A program made the translations under genes and the position numbers. DNA of 44,550 bases, from contig CAYMBG010000008.1 in NCBI GenBank assembly GCA_964388615.1, positions 1 to 44,550 on the forward strand, read 5' to 3'. Under the pieces are notes generated by a model. It did not search any database and had not been told where the DNA came from. It was given only the letters and a program-made list of their open reading frames with translations. This document shows, piece by piece, positions 26,099 through 34,702 of the stretch (the first letter of the stretch is position 1; every line of letters starts with the position of its first letter). The DNA is from SLLW01 sp964388615 (GTDB taxonomy: Bacteria; Bacteroidota; Rhodothermia; Balneolales; Natronogracilivirgulaceae).

Positions 26099-27379
26099 AT
26101 GGACATTAACAAAGAGAAATTTTTCCATTTTCTTTGGAGAAATATTCATTTTGATCAACACAAGCTGCAAAGCACACAACAAAGTAACATAGCCATCATA
26201 GATCCGGGTTTTCAAAACTTTGGGGATGGTCCGGATTTCCGCTTTGCTCAGATAAGAATTGGTGATATTATTTTTTTCGGTGACATTGAGCTGCACAAAA
26301 CGGCATCGGAGTGGTACAAGCATGGCCACCATAACGACGTTCGTTACAACCAGGTTATTCTCCATGTTGTAATCTTCGATGATCTTCATAAACGAAATAT
26401 TCGAACAGCTGACGGTGCGTCACCCCCGACTTTGGAGATAGGAATTAACCTGCCAAACAGGCTCGCAAAACTTTGGAGAGCTTTCCAGGCTCCGGAACTA
26501 CTTCCATGCAGTAGTTTTATCAATGAAATTCCCGGATCGACATTTGAGAAAATAATGGATAAGTGGGACCAGGCCTATTTTCGATATCGTTTGGACAAGA
26601 TGCTAACACTCTACAACGCGAACAAAACAATGAGCAAGGCATGGTTTGAAATGCTGGTCAAAGGAGTATTTCAAGGACTTGGATACCATAAAAATCAACA
26701 AAACATGCTCACACTGGCTGATTTTGTAAACCGCCGAAACACGTTTTACAAAAAATGGGCGATAAAGGTTCCGGGTTGTTCTGCTTCAGAGTTTAAACGC
26801 CAAAAAAACGTTACGGACTTGGCAAACACGCTCATATGGCACGCGGGACTTCATAATAATACAGAGCCAAAAAACAGAAGACAGCAAACACACAACAAAC
26901 CACTGCTCCACCGTAGCGACTGGAATTTCAGCACTTCCAGACCTGCCAATCAGCCGCGGACCCGCATAAAACAGGCTGCCGGGGTCTATTTGCGATTACA
27001 AGAACTAAAGATCCGGAAATGGTTGGAGATGTCACCCGATCTTTTATGGAATGACCTATGCAAATACAACGACACTCCAAACATTGGAAAAAACCGCCGG
27101 GACATAATTTTTTTCAATGTCATAATTCCGGCTGTATATCTGCTAAGTCACTGGCTTCATTGTCACAAACAAAGAAAACGTACGACAGAACTATGGCTCT
27201 CCCAACACATTCCACTTCCCCCGAAAACAAGACACATACTTATAGAAAGCAATTTCCAAACAGGCAAACATCTTTCAAAACTGGCAACATGGCATCAATT
27301 CAAATATTTTTGTCAAACCAGAAGGTGCGATGAGTGCGCCGTCATGAAGTATTTTGCGCAAGCCAAACACTTGACTTGA
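26099..27379 (+). CDS. DUF2851 family protein
   Basis: A 426-residue cytoplasmic protein of the Bacteroidota/Chlorobiota family DUF2851. The conserved N-terminal core is visible: 'NIHFDQHKLQSTQQSNIAIIDPGFQN' region, 'FGDGPDFRFAQIRIGD', 'GDIELHKTASEWYKHGHHND' and 'RYNQVILHVVI'. The Asp/Glu/Lys pattern of this core resembles PD-(D/E)xK nuclease folds, which is my inference. A Cys-rich tail 'FCQTRRCDEC' near the end could bind zinc. No function is established. It is followed by tRNA-Gln after about 50 bases and is divergent from the gene at 25557. Length is typical of the family. Confidence 0.88.
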   Translation: MDINKEKFFHFLWRNIHFDQHKLQSTQQSNIAIIDPGFQNFGDGPDFRFAQIRIGDIIFFGDIELHKTASEWYKHGHHNDVRYNQVILHVVIFDDLHKRNIRTADGASPPTLEIGINLPNRLAKLWRAFQAPELLPCSSFINEIPGSTFEKIMDKWDQAYFRYRLDKMLTLYNANKTMSKAWFEMLVKGVFQGLGYHKNQQNMLTLADFVNRRNTFYKKWAIKVPGCSASEFKRQKNVTDLANTLIWHAGLHNNTEPKNRRQQTHNKPLLHRSDWNFSTSRPANQPRTRIKQAAGVYLRLQELKIRKWLEMSPDLLWNDLCKYNDTPNIGKNRRDIIFFNVIIPAVYLLSHWLHCHKQRKRTTELWLSQHIPLPPKTRHILIESNFQTGKHLSKLATWHQFKYFCQTRRCDECAVMKYFAQAKHLT

Positions 27380-27401
27380 AACATAACTTTTGCTAAATTT
27401 G
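27371..27401 (+). promoter_or_regulatory. Candidate Bacteroidota-type promoter for tRNA-Gln (and prs)
   Basis: TTG at 27371-27373, 20-base spacer and TAAATTTG at 27394-27401, an exact match to the TTG/TAnnTTTG pattern. The TTG overlaps the stop of the DUF2851 gene. A small hairpin, CTGTTT and AAACAG (27406-27420), lies between it and the tRNA. Confidence 0.65.
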
Positions 27402-27428
27402 GCATCTGTTTAAGAAACAGTATGGATT

Positions 27429-27499
27429 TGCCCGGTCGTCTAAGGGTAGGACAGCTGGTTTTGGTCCAGTAAGTGGGGGTTCGAATCCTCCCCGGGCAA
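27429..27499 (+). tRNA. tRNA-Gln (anticodon TTG)
   Basis: Cloverleaf of 71 nt without encoded CCA. Acceptor TGCCCGG (27429-27435) pairs with CCGGGCA (27492-27498), discriminator A at 27499. The D-arm closes GTC/GAC, the anticodon stem GCTGG/CCAGT encloses loop TTTTGGT with anticodon TTG (reads CAA), and the T-arm is GGGGG-TTCGAAT-CCTCC. It decodes glutamine. It precedes prs by 39 bases, so the two may be co-transcribed and the tRNA processed out. Confidence 0.95.
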
Positions 27500-27538
27500 C
27501 TTAAAACTTACGGTTACCAGTATAAACAAGCCAAAAGG

Positions 27539-28531
27539 ATGACCGCCGCGGTCCATCCTTTTTTAGTATTCACCGACAAAAGACCTTGCAAAGAAGTCTT
27601 GGACAAACCACTAGCCATATTTGCCGGCAGGAGTAATCTGGCGCTCTCCCGTGCTATTGCTGAGAAATACGGAACAAAACTGGGAGCTGTTACCATTAAA
27701 TCTTTCTCAGACGGTGAATTATACATCAAGTATCAACAAAGCATTCGTGGAGCGGACGTATTTATTGTACAGTCCACACCTCCTCCCGGTGACAATATCA
27801 TCGAGCTTCTTTTGTTGATCGATGCAGCAAAACGGGCATCTGCTGACCGTGTTACTGCCGTCATACCTTACTTTGGATACGCTCGCCAGGATCGCAAAGA
27901 CCAACCCAGAGTTTCTATCGCTTCCAAGCTTTTCGCCAACTTGCTTTCAGAAGCCGGTGCCGACCGTGTACTCACCATGGATCTTCATGCACCACAAATT
28001 CAAGGTTTTTTTGATATCCCTCTGGATCATCTTTATGCCAGTTCCATATTCGTGGAATACTTGCGAAACAAAACTATTGAAGATCTTGTAGTCGTAGCTC
28101 CTGATGTTGGAAGTCTCAAAATGGCCCGATCTTATTCTAAGCGATTGAATGCCGGCCTGGCATTTGTTGACAAACGCCGGCCTACACAAAATGTGGCGGA
28201 AGTAATGAATATCATCGGTGAAGTGGAGGGTAAAAACATCCTGCTCATTGACGACTTGATCGATACTGCCGGAACCATTACAAATGCTGCATCCGCCCTT
28301 AAAAAGCGGGGTGCAAAAAAGATAATGGCCTCCTGCACCCATTCCATACTGTCGGGCCCAGCTTATCAACGCATAGAAGATTCCCCCATTGATAAATTTC
28401 TGGTGACTGATACGGTCCCTCTTAAAAAGCCTTCCGACAAGTTGCATGTCCTTAGCGTTGCCGGGCTTTTTGCAGAATCAATCCGTCGTATTTACACCGA
28501 CGACTCCATTAGCACTTTATTTGATGATTAA
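27539..28531 (+). CDS. prs: Ribose-phosphate pyrophosphokinase (PRPP synthetase)
   Basis: A 330-residue class I PRPP synthetase forming 5-phosphoribosyl diphosphate from ribose 5-phosphate and ATP, for nucleotide, His and Trp synthesis. Visible motifs: 'AIFAGRSN' (26-33), 'KSFSDGE' (54-60), 'YARQDRKDQPR', 'MDLHAPQIQGFF' (147-158), 'VDKRRP' and the PRPP-binding 'LLIDDLIDTAGT' (235-246). The ATG at 27539 gives about 20 residues before the usual start, consistent with some phylum members; a GTG inside the tRNA must be ignored. It heads a co-oriented run prs-rplY-pth-hppA with spacings of 21, 11 and 61 bases. Confidence 0.96.
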   Translation: MTAAVHPFLVFTDKRPCKEVLDKPLAIFAGRSNLALSRAIAEKYGTKLGAVTIKSFSDGELYIKYQQSIRGADVFIVQSTPPPGDNIIELLLLIDAAKRASADRVTAVIPYFGYARQDRKDQPRVSIASKLFANLLSEAGADRVLTMDLHAPQIQGFFDIPLDHLYASSIFVEYLRNKTIEDLVVVAPDVGSLKMARSYSKRLNAGLAFVDKRRPTQNVAEVMNIIGEVEGKNILLIDDLIDTAGTITNAASALKKRGAKKIMASCTHSILSGPAYQRIEDSPIDKFLVTDTVPLKKPSDKLHVLSVAGLFAESIRRIYTDDSISTLFDD

Positions 28532-28552
28532 CCTCTAAGCATTTTCTGAATC

Positions 28553-29215
28553 ATGTTAAAACCCAATGTAATAACCGTAGAAGCTACCGATCGACCTAAG
28601 GGTAAAACGGCACTGAAAAACCTGCGAAATGAAAAAAAGGTCCCTGCTGTTGCTTACGGTCCGAAGGTCAAAGACAACTTGCATGTCAGCATTCCTGAAC
28701 TTGAACTTGAGAAGGTGCTGGCCGCAAACCAAAAAACTCTGATCAAGCTTGTTCACAACAAAAAAGAGTATCATACACTGGTTCAATCTATTGAATATCA
28801 CCCGGTAACCGACCGTCCCTTGCATGTTGATTTGTTCGCCATGGAGGAAAAAACACCGGTAACCATAGAGATTCCAATACGCTTGTCCGGAACTCCGCAG
28901 GGTGTGGCCGAAGGAGGACGCCTCTATCAGCCCCTTCGAAGAATTGTGGTACAGTGTTTGCCCAAGGATATTCCCGCGGAAATTGTTCTGGACATATCTG
29001 AGCTCACAATCGGTGACACTATTGACGTTGAGTCTATTGATGTTGAAGGTATCGAGCCACTTCGGGCCTCATTCCGTACCATTGCCGTAATCCGACCACC
29101 TAAAGGTGGCCTGGACGAAATTCTTGGTCTGGATGAAGAAGAGGGCGAAGAAGGTGAAGAGGAAACCGAAGGAGCAGAAGAAGATTCCGCTTCTGAAGAA
29201 GAAAGCGAAAGCTAA
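28553..29215 (+). CDS. rplY: 50S ribosomal protein L25/Ctc
   Basis: A 220-residue protein of the long CTC form of L25, which binds 5S rRNA. The N-terminal L25 domain is residues 1-95 ('RPKGKTALKNLRNEKKVPAVAYGP', split; 'VQSIEYHPVTDRPLHVDLFAM') followed by the beta-domain ('EIPIRLSGTPQGVAEGG'). The last 30 residues are an extremely acidic Glu-rich tail, typical of some Bacteroidota and halophilic lineages. Gene order prs-rplY-pth is widespread in bacteria and supports the calls. The ATG at 28553 gives the expected 'VITVEATDRPKGK' start. Confidence 0.95.
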   Translation: MLKPNVITVEATDRPKGKTALKNLRNEKKVPAVAYGPKVKDNLHVSIPELELEKVLAANQKTLIKLVHNKKEYHTLVQSIEYHPVTDRPLHVDLFAMEEKTPVTIEIPIRLSGTPQGVAEGGRLYQPLRRIVVQCLPKDIPAEIVLDISELTIGDTIDVESIDVEGIEPLRASFRTIAVIRPPKGGLDEILGLDEEEGEEGEEETEGAEEDSASEEESES

Positions 29216-29226
29216 CCCGTACCATC

Positions 29227-29784
29227 ATGCCACTTATAGTGGGTCTTGGCAACATTGGTGACGCGTATGAGGGTACGCGCCATAATATCGGTTTCACGGT
29301 TGCAGACCGACTTGCTGAAACTCTTTCTGCTGGAATGGAGCCGACCGACGGGCCTTACATACTGGGTGTCGGTCGGTTTAAGGGGGTAAAAACCATTCTG
29401 ATCAAGCCTACCACATTAATGAACAATAGTGGCAAAGCTGTGTTGAAAGCTTGCCGCAAATTCCACTTCCTCCCTGCCGACATACTGGTTTGCTACGACG
29501 ACATCAACCTGCCGGCAGGTAAAATACGGCTGCGCAAAGAAGGAGGTGCAGGTGGACACAACGGCATACAAAGTATAATTGATCATTTGAAAACCGAAAA
29601 TTTTCCCCGGCTGCGATTTGGTATTGGCAATTATTTCGATCGCGGAAAACAATCGGATTATGTACTTTCCCCTTTTGATAAACAAGAATATGAGGAGGTA
29701 AATCAAGGCATCGAAAGCGCACACGACGCTTGCCTGACCTTCATTCGTGAAGGAATTGTTCGAGCCATGAATGCTCATAATTAA
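29227..29784 (+). CDS. pth: Peptidyl-tRNA hydrolase
   Basis: A 185-residue Pth1-type enzyme releasing peptides from stalled peptidyl-tRNA. It has the catalytic His19 in 'TRHNIGF' (family 'TRHNxG'), 'KPTTLMNNSGKAV' (61-72), the 'YDDINLPAGKIRLR' Asp (91 or 92), and 'GGAGGHNGIQSI' (106-117). The normally invariant 'GNPG' near the N-terminus reads 'GNIG' (Ile10 for Pro), a small oddity. The ATG at 29227 lies 11 bases after rplY. Confidence 0.96.
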   Translation: MPLIVGLGNIGDAYEGTRHNIGFTVADRLAETLSAGMEPTDGPYILGVGRFKGVKTILIKPTTLMNNSGKAVLKACRKFHFLPADILVCYDDINLPAGKIRLRKEGGAGGHNGIQSIIDHLKTENFPRLRFGIGNYFDRGKQSDYVLSPFDKQEYEEVNQGIESAHDACLTFIREGIVRAMNAHN

Positions 29785-29845
29785 TTATCTTAACCGGTAA
29801 TTTATTTCAGACAAAACAGCACCGATTCACTAAACAACCTAAACC

Positions 29846-32062
29846 ATGCAAACAATTATCTATTTGATACCTCTTGCCGGTATCATCGCACTCTTATTTA
29901 CCTACTTCAAATCCAAATGGGTTTTAAAGCAAGACACCGGTACAGACAAGATGAATCGAATCGCCGGGCACATTTATGAAGGTGCCATGGCTTTTCTGAA
30001 AGCCGAATACCGGGTTCTTGGCATCTTCGTTATTCTGGTCGCTATACTGCTTGGCCTTCAAGGCTATGTAACCGAACAATCTCACTGGATTGTCTCCCTC
30101 TCTTTCATCGCTGGTGCTCTTTGCTCGGGCCTGGCCGGTTTTATCGGTATGAGAGTTGCCACCAAAGCGAATGTAAGAACCACACAAGCAGCCCGTACCA
30201 GCCTCAACAAAGCGCTTGGTATAGCATTCTCCGGTGGATCCGTCATGGGAATGGGTGTAGTCGGATTAGGTGTGCTTGGCCTGGGACTGCTGTTTTGGTT
30301 GTACAGCAGTGTATTCGGGTTTATTCCCGCTCATGAAACCGGGGCCGACATGCAGGAAACACTCGCGAGAGTGGTAACCGTTATTACCGGCTTTTCTTTC
30401 GGGGCCTCCTCAATAGCGCTTTTCGCACGTGTCGGTGGAGGTATCTACACCAAAGCCGCTGATGTCGGCGCCGATCTTGTCGGAAAAGTAGAAGCTGGTA
30501 TCCCCGAAGATCACCACCTGAACCCGGCAACCATTGCCGATAACGTAGGTGACAACGTCGGTGATGTCGCCGGAATGGGAGCCGACCTGTTTGAATCTTT
30601 CGTAGGATCCATCATAGCCGCGATGGTTCTTGGTGTAATCTTCATGTCATCCCAAACTTTTGTTGAGGAATCCTTATTCGGTAATATGAGCGGTGTCATG
30701 CTGCCGCTGGTGATGGCCGGATCCGGTATCATCATCTCCATTATCGGTACTTTCTTTGTCCGTGTGAAGGAGGGGGGCAATCCCCAAACCGCCCTGAATA
30801 TCGGGGAAATCGTTGCCGCCGGCTTGTTGATAGTCACATTCTATTTCCTGATCACCTGGATCCTGCCGGCCAGCTGGACCTATACCGATGCACTCTATGG
30901 CGTTGAAAGAACCATAACCGCTCACGGCGTGTTCTTTGCTTCCATCATTGGACTTATTTCAGGACTACTTATCGGATTTATTACCGAGTATTTTACCGGT
31001 GTTGGTAAAAAACCGGTTGTCAATATTGCAAGGCAATCCCTTACCGGTCATGCAACCAACATCATTGCCGGTCTCGGAGTCGGAATGCTTTCAACCGCAC
31101 TTCCGATCTTGATTATTGCCATCGCTATCATGACCGCCTTCGAATTTGCCGGTCTTTACGGTATTGCCATCGCAGCTGTTGGAATGCTCTCAACGCTCGG
31201 TATTCAGCTGGCAGTTGACGCCTACGGGCCTATTGCCGATAATGCCGGAGGTATTGCCGAAATGACCGAGCTTCCCCCTGAAGTTCGTGAACGAACCGAC
31301 CAGCTGGATGCCGTAGGAAACACCACGGCAGCAATTGGCAAAGGTTTCGCCATCGGTTCCGCAGCGCTCACCGCATTGGCCTTGTTCGGAGCTTACATGA
31401 CGGCTGCAGATATCCAGGTTATTGATATTTCCCAGGCCGGAGTTATTGCCGGATTGTTTGTCGGTGGAATGCTCGCTTTTGTCTTTTCCGCTCTGTCTAT
31501 GGGAGCCGTCGGACGCGCGGCTATGTCCATGATTGAGGAAGTACGACGACAGTTCCAGGATATTCCGGCACTTAAGGCAGCTCTGGATGTGATGCGCCGC
31601 AACGAAGGAAAGGAACAAAGCGAATGGTCCGATGAAGATGTTAAAACATTCAATGACGCCGAAACTTCCGCCGAATATGGCAAATGTGTTGAAATTTCAA
31701 CCAAAGCGGCTCTTAAAGAGATGGTCCTGCCCGGCCTGATGGCCATAGCAGTACCTGTTCTCGTCGGATTTATATTTGGTGCGGAAGCTCTGGGCGGACT
31801 GCTTGCTGGTGTCACCGTATCCGGTGTTCTGATGGCACTTTTCCAGGCTAACGCAGGTGGGGCCTGGGATAATGCCAAAAAGATGATCGAAGCTGGAATC
31901 ACTTTTGACGGCGTCACCTATAACAAAGGATCTGATGCTCATAAAGCGGCCGTTACAGGTGATACTGTCGGTGACCCTCTGAAGGATACTTCCGGCCCTT
32001 CACTGAATATCCTGATCAAGCTTATATCTGTTGTTGCTCTGGTTATCGCAACAGCCTTGTAA
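29846..32062 (+). CDS. hppA: Membrane-bound ion-translocating pyrophosphatase (K+-dependent type)
   Basis: A 738-residue, about 16-helix membrane pyrophosphatase that hydrolyses PPi and pumps H+ or Na+. The substrate loop 'DVGADLVGKVEAGIPEDHHL' (residues about 208-227) and 'NVGDNVGDVAGMGADLFES' are intact, as is 'DNAGGIAEM' and the late 'DTVGDPLKDTSGPSLNI'. In 'GNTTAAIGKGFAIGSA' the residue that distinguishes the two classes is Ala495, as in K+-dependent enzymes; K+-independent ones have Lys there. H+ versus Na+ pumping cannot be settled by eye. It is the last gene of prs-rplY-pth-hppA, and PPi released by biosynthesis would be its fuel. A strong terminator follows. Confidence 0.96.
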   Translation: MQTIIYLIPLAGIIALLFTYFKSKWVLKQDTGTDKMNRIAGHIYEGAMAFLKAEYRVLGIFVILVAILLGLQGYVTEQSHWIVSLSFIAGALCSGLAGFIGMRVATKANVRTTQAARTSLNKALGIAFSGGSVMGMGVVGLGVLGLGLLFWLYSSVFGFIPAHETGADMQETLARVVTVITGFSFGASSIALFARVGGGIYTKAADVGADLVGKVEAGIPEDHHLNPATIADNVGDNVGDVAGMGADLFESFVGSIIAAMVLGVIFMSSQTFVEESLFGNMSGVMLPLVMAGSGIIISIIGTFFVRVKEGGNPQTALNIGEIVAAGLLIVTFYFLITWILPASWTYTDALYGVERTITAHGVFFASIIGLISGLLIGFITEYFTGVGKKPVVNIARQSLTGHATNIIAGLGVGMLSTALPILIIAIAIMTAFEFAGLYGIAIAAVGMLSTLGIQLAVDAYGPIADNAGGIAEMTELPPEVRERTDQLDAVGNTTAAIGKGFAIGSAALTALALFGAYMTAADIQVIDISQAGVIAGLFVGGMLAFVFSALSMGAVGRAAMSMIEEVRRQFQDIPALKAALDVMRRNEGKEQSEWSDEDVKTFNDAETSAEYGKCVEISTKAALKEMVLPGLMAIAVPVLVGFIFGAEALGGLLAGVTVSGVLMALFQANAGGAWDNAKKMIEAGITFDGVTYNKGSDAHKAAVTGDTVGDPLKDTSGPSLNILIKLISVVALVIATAL

Positions 32063-32151
32063 ATCAAATTGTCGCCTGACTCACGATCCGGTTCTTCGCT
32101 TTCTTGCGAATCGGATTCATTGAGTAAGTGCGAATATTCGTTGATTTGTCG

Positions 32152-32184
32152 AAAGCCCCGGGAATGATTCCCGGGGCTTTCTTT
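32152..32184 (+). terminator. Strong terminator after hppA
   Basis: A perfect 13-bp stem, AAAGCCCCGGGAA (32152-32164) and TTCCCGGGGCTTT (32168-32180), with a 3-base loop and T-rich 3' flank (CTTTG). It ends just 12 bases before the next start codon, so the next gene needs a promoter within or beside it or is read by readthrough. Confidence 0.85.
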
Positions 32185-32195
32185 GTATAGAAGAC

Positions 32196-32909
32196 ATGGA
32201 TATTCTGAAAATCATCTTTGAACACGACATCACCCTGGAACACCTCTCCGGTCATAACGACCCGAGGCGCAAAAAAGATCAAAAACCTTCTCTTGAATCT
32301 TTTCTGCATCCCCAAAAAACGTATAACCGGTATTATTTTACCGGAACCCGTTTCCCGGATCAACACTTCGGCTTTACGGCACTAGGCAACTATTCAGGCC
32401 TGTTGACAAAAATGGACCATCTGCTCCATGACCTGCTCTCAGAAACATACGCTGCACAGTTGCAACATGTGAACAAAACGACAGTCTGGCGACACTGTGA
32501 CGGATCCCATTACCCCAACCTCTCCGAAGCACTTTCAAAACCTGAATCCAGTGACGTCTGGGTCGGCGGACCTGACCCGGACCCGTACATTCTCAAAAAA
32601 CTTGCAAGGAATGACCAAACCGGAATCCGTGAGCGTTTTGAACCACTCACTCAGCTGCTGGATCAGGACTATATCGTCCTTTTTGCTGAAAAGGCTCATC
32701 ATGGCATCGATTTTCATCTGTTTTGCCGAAATAACCTGTATGAACCCATATTCCGGACATACCGCGACATGACGGGACCTGACCTCCGTTACTTTAGCAT
32801 CAATGGCAAAAGGGTGAAAAGCGAACGGCATTTTTATTTTGAAACCTGGACACTACATAACCCGCCCCACGGTTTTCAGGAGGTCACAAGCTCTGCCCGC
32901 TTGCGATAA
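32196..32909 (+). CDS. Conserved-looking cytoplasmic protein, unknown family
   Basis: A 237-residue soluble protein with no signal peptide or membrane helix. Several His/Trp/Asp-rich stretches suggest a folded enzyme-like domain: 'GGPDPDPYILKKLARND', 'YIVLFAEKAHHGIDFHLF', 'YFSINGKRVKSERHFYFET' and 'TVWRHCDGSHYPNL'. The coding frame is open throughout and the codon use resembles its neighbours. I do not recognise any family and assign no function. The ATG at 32196 is only 12 bases after the hppA terminator. It is convergent with the porin gene, whose terminator lies just downstream of its stop. Confidence 0.7.
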   Translation: MDILKIIFEHDITLEHLSGHNDPRRKKDQKPSLESFLHPQKTYNRYYFTGTRFPDQHFGFTALGNYSGLLTKMDHLLHDLLSETYAAQLQHVNKTTVWRHCDGSHYPNLSEALSKPESSDVWVGGPDPDPYILKKLARNDQTGIRERFEPLTQLLDQDYIVLFAEKAHHGIDFHLFCRNNLYEPIFRTYRDMTGPDLRYFSINGKRVKSERHFYFETWTLHNPPHGFQEVTSSARLR

Positions 32910-32970
32910 TCCGTTTTTCATACACATTGCACAACCGATCCGTGAATAGTTTGAGCCTGATTATTTAACG

Positions 32971-33009
32971 AAAAAAAAGCTCTTTGGGATTATTCAATCC
33001 CAAAGAGCT
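32971..33009 (-). terminator. Terminator of the phosphate-porin operon
   Basis: Arms AGCTCTTTGGGAT (32978-32990) and ATCCCAAAGAGCT (32997-33009), 13 bp, loop of six bases, followed on the minus strand by eight T (32978-32971). It lies 41 bases past the porin stop. Confidence 0.92.
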
Positions 33010-33049
33010 GGACACGTATTTATGCTATGCGTGGACTACAAATCATGTT

Positions 33050-34702
33050 TTACCATTCATACTGAAAGCGAAGGGCGAGCGACCAGCCGTCCGTGCTGCG
33101 AACTTCCGGATTGTCCTGCAGGTTTTCAACCGGCTTCTGATAACGGCCGTCCATATACATGACATTCAACTTCATGACAATCCCTGTTTCGGGATACCAG
33201 TTCAGCCCCAGAGTAGCGCGGTCAACCTTTTGTCCACCGGCATACTGATCGCCTTCCATCCAGTCCTCATCAAAGAGATGGTTTCCATTTTCATCAACCG
33301 CATACTGATCGGTATATCCATTCATATGAGCGTATCGGGCCGTCAGCATCCAAGCACCGGAACCGCCCTGAGAAACAGGATTACTGACATATTGATTGCC
33401 AAAATCACCACTGAATGAACGATATGTGCGTCGGTCATCACTCAGGAAGAATGTGGATTCAATGTACCATCCATCCTGGGTCACAGTAGTTTCGTAATAA
33501 TCCAGCCAATGAAGATTATCTATCTCTGCTTCATCCAATTCTCCAGGAAAATTATCCGCGGTCAGGTCATCCGGACGATTAAAATTAGCCCGCAGATATT
33601 CACCCTGGAAAGTCAATCGCTCATACCCAACAGCCCCCTCAAGAGCGTAGGTCTGATGGTGCTTGATTCCTTCAAGATCTTGACGTCCCACGAACCGAAC
33701 CTCAGCGGCACGCTGCCCGGCACGTGTTCTTTTGCGTACAGGCTGATATCCCTTCACCATGACTTCTCCATCACCATCCACGGAAAGGTCATCACCACGT
33801 CCATATGCATTTTCCCGGTGCTGAAAACTACCTCCGAGATGTACAAAAAGTGATCGTTCCTGATCATCAATAGGAGCAAAACTGCCTCGGAATGTTGTAG
33901 CCCAGCCTTCGTTGATATCCCGTTCACGTTCAGCGGCGCCCCAGGTGTTTCCACCAAATACGCCACCTGCCAAATACCAACCCGGTTGAAGGGTTTCATA
34001 CATCAAACCAATAGAACGGCTGCTGTTCGGACGCAAGGCGTCAACCGGCGCTGCTCGTTCCAGGAAGGTGATCCGGCGGGAGCTGGTGTGGCTCTCCATG
34101 CTGAACGGCTCTTTGAAATGGCCAAAAGCCAAACGACCGTGATCAAACAAATAAGCCATGTAGAGATTGGCAAAGCGTACTTCTGTGTCCCTGAATTCAG
34201 GCTCCACTTGCCACTCCCAACGATCATACATTACACCTAACATTCCCATTCGTATCCGGCGATGCCAGGTCCCGTAATGTGCAGTACGCTCATCGCCAAA
34301 CTCAGCTCTGTTTACCGTGTCATTGCTGTCAAAAATATTGTAGGCTACATCCGTCTGTAAACGTCCACGAAGTCCGAATCGATGACGTCCATCCGCCGTA
34401 GATACCGCAAATTTGTGGGGACGCACAATGACATCCTCCCATACCAGAGGAGTAGTAGGATCATACTCGATGTCAGGATGCATATCGATTGCTATGTCCC
34501 TGTCACCATTTTCCTCTTGTTGAGTGGCTTCCGTCGTTGCCTCTTCCGTGGCAGCCTCCTTCTTATTATCCTCAATATTGCTGTTCTCAGTCGCTAATGC
34601 TGACTGGAAAAACAACCCGGACATTATCAATGCCATCACAGCTACTTGTAACCATGAACATGCATTACTCGTTTGTTTCATTTTTAGCATCATTGCCCTC
34701 AT
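33050..34702 (-). CDS. Phosphate-selective porin O/P (OprP/OprO-like)
   Basis: A 550-residue outer-membrane porin. A signal peptide ('LQVAVMALIMSGLFFQSALA', about 18-37) is followed by an acidic, Glu/Thr-rich linker (38-70), then the porin O/P domain from about residue 95: 'FGLRGRLQTDVAYNIF', 'RIRMGMLGVMYDRWEWQVEPEF', 'LYMAYLFDHGRLAFGHFKEPFSMES', each split in the protein, and a final 'LALRFQYEW' ending on Trp. OprP-family porins admit phosphate or polyphosphate. The start ATG overlaps the stop of the PiT gene in an ATGA junction, so it is likely translationally coupled to it; this supports phosphate as substrate. Internal ATGs at residues 4, 5 and 8 are alternatives. Confidence 0.9.
   Translation of the reverse strand: MRAMMLKMKQTSNACSWLQVAVMALIMSGLFFQSALATENSNIEDNKKEAATEEATTEATQQEENGDRDIAIDMHPDIEYDPTTPLVWEDVIVRPHKFAVSTADGRHRFGLRGRLQTDVAYNIFDSNDTVNRAEFGDERTAHYGTWHRRIRMGMLGVMYDRWEWQVEPEFRDTEVRFANLYMAYLFDHGRLAFGHFKEPFSMESHTSSRRITFLERAAPVDALRPNSSRSIGLMYETLQPGWYLAGGVFGGNTWGAAERERDINEGWATTFRGSFAPIDDQERSLFVHLGGSFQHRENAYGRGDDLSVDGDGEVMVKGYQPVRKRTRAGQRAAEVRFVGRQDLEGIKHHQTYALEGAVGYERLTFQGEYLRANFNRPDDLTADNFPGELDEAEIDNLHWLDYYETTVTQDGWYIESTFFLSDDRRTYRSFSGDFGNQYVSNPVSQGGSGAWMLTARYAHMNGYTDQYAVDENGNHLFDEDWMEGDQYAGGQKVDRATLGLNWYPETGIVMKLNVMYMDGRYQKPVENLQDNPEVRSTDGWSLALRFQYEW

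Noticed and set aside
31393..31917. Long open frame antisense to hppA
   Set aside because: The frame mirrors the biased codon use of a Gly/Ala-rich membrane protein; its translation is Ser/Thr/Arg/Pro-rich and unlike a real protein.
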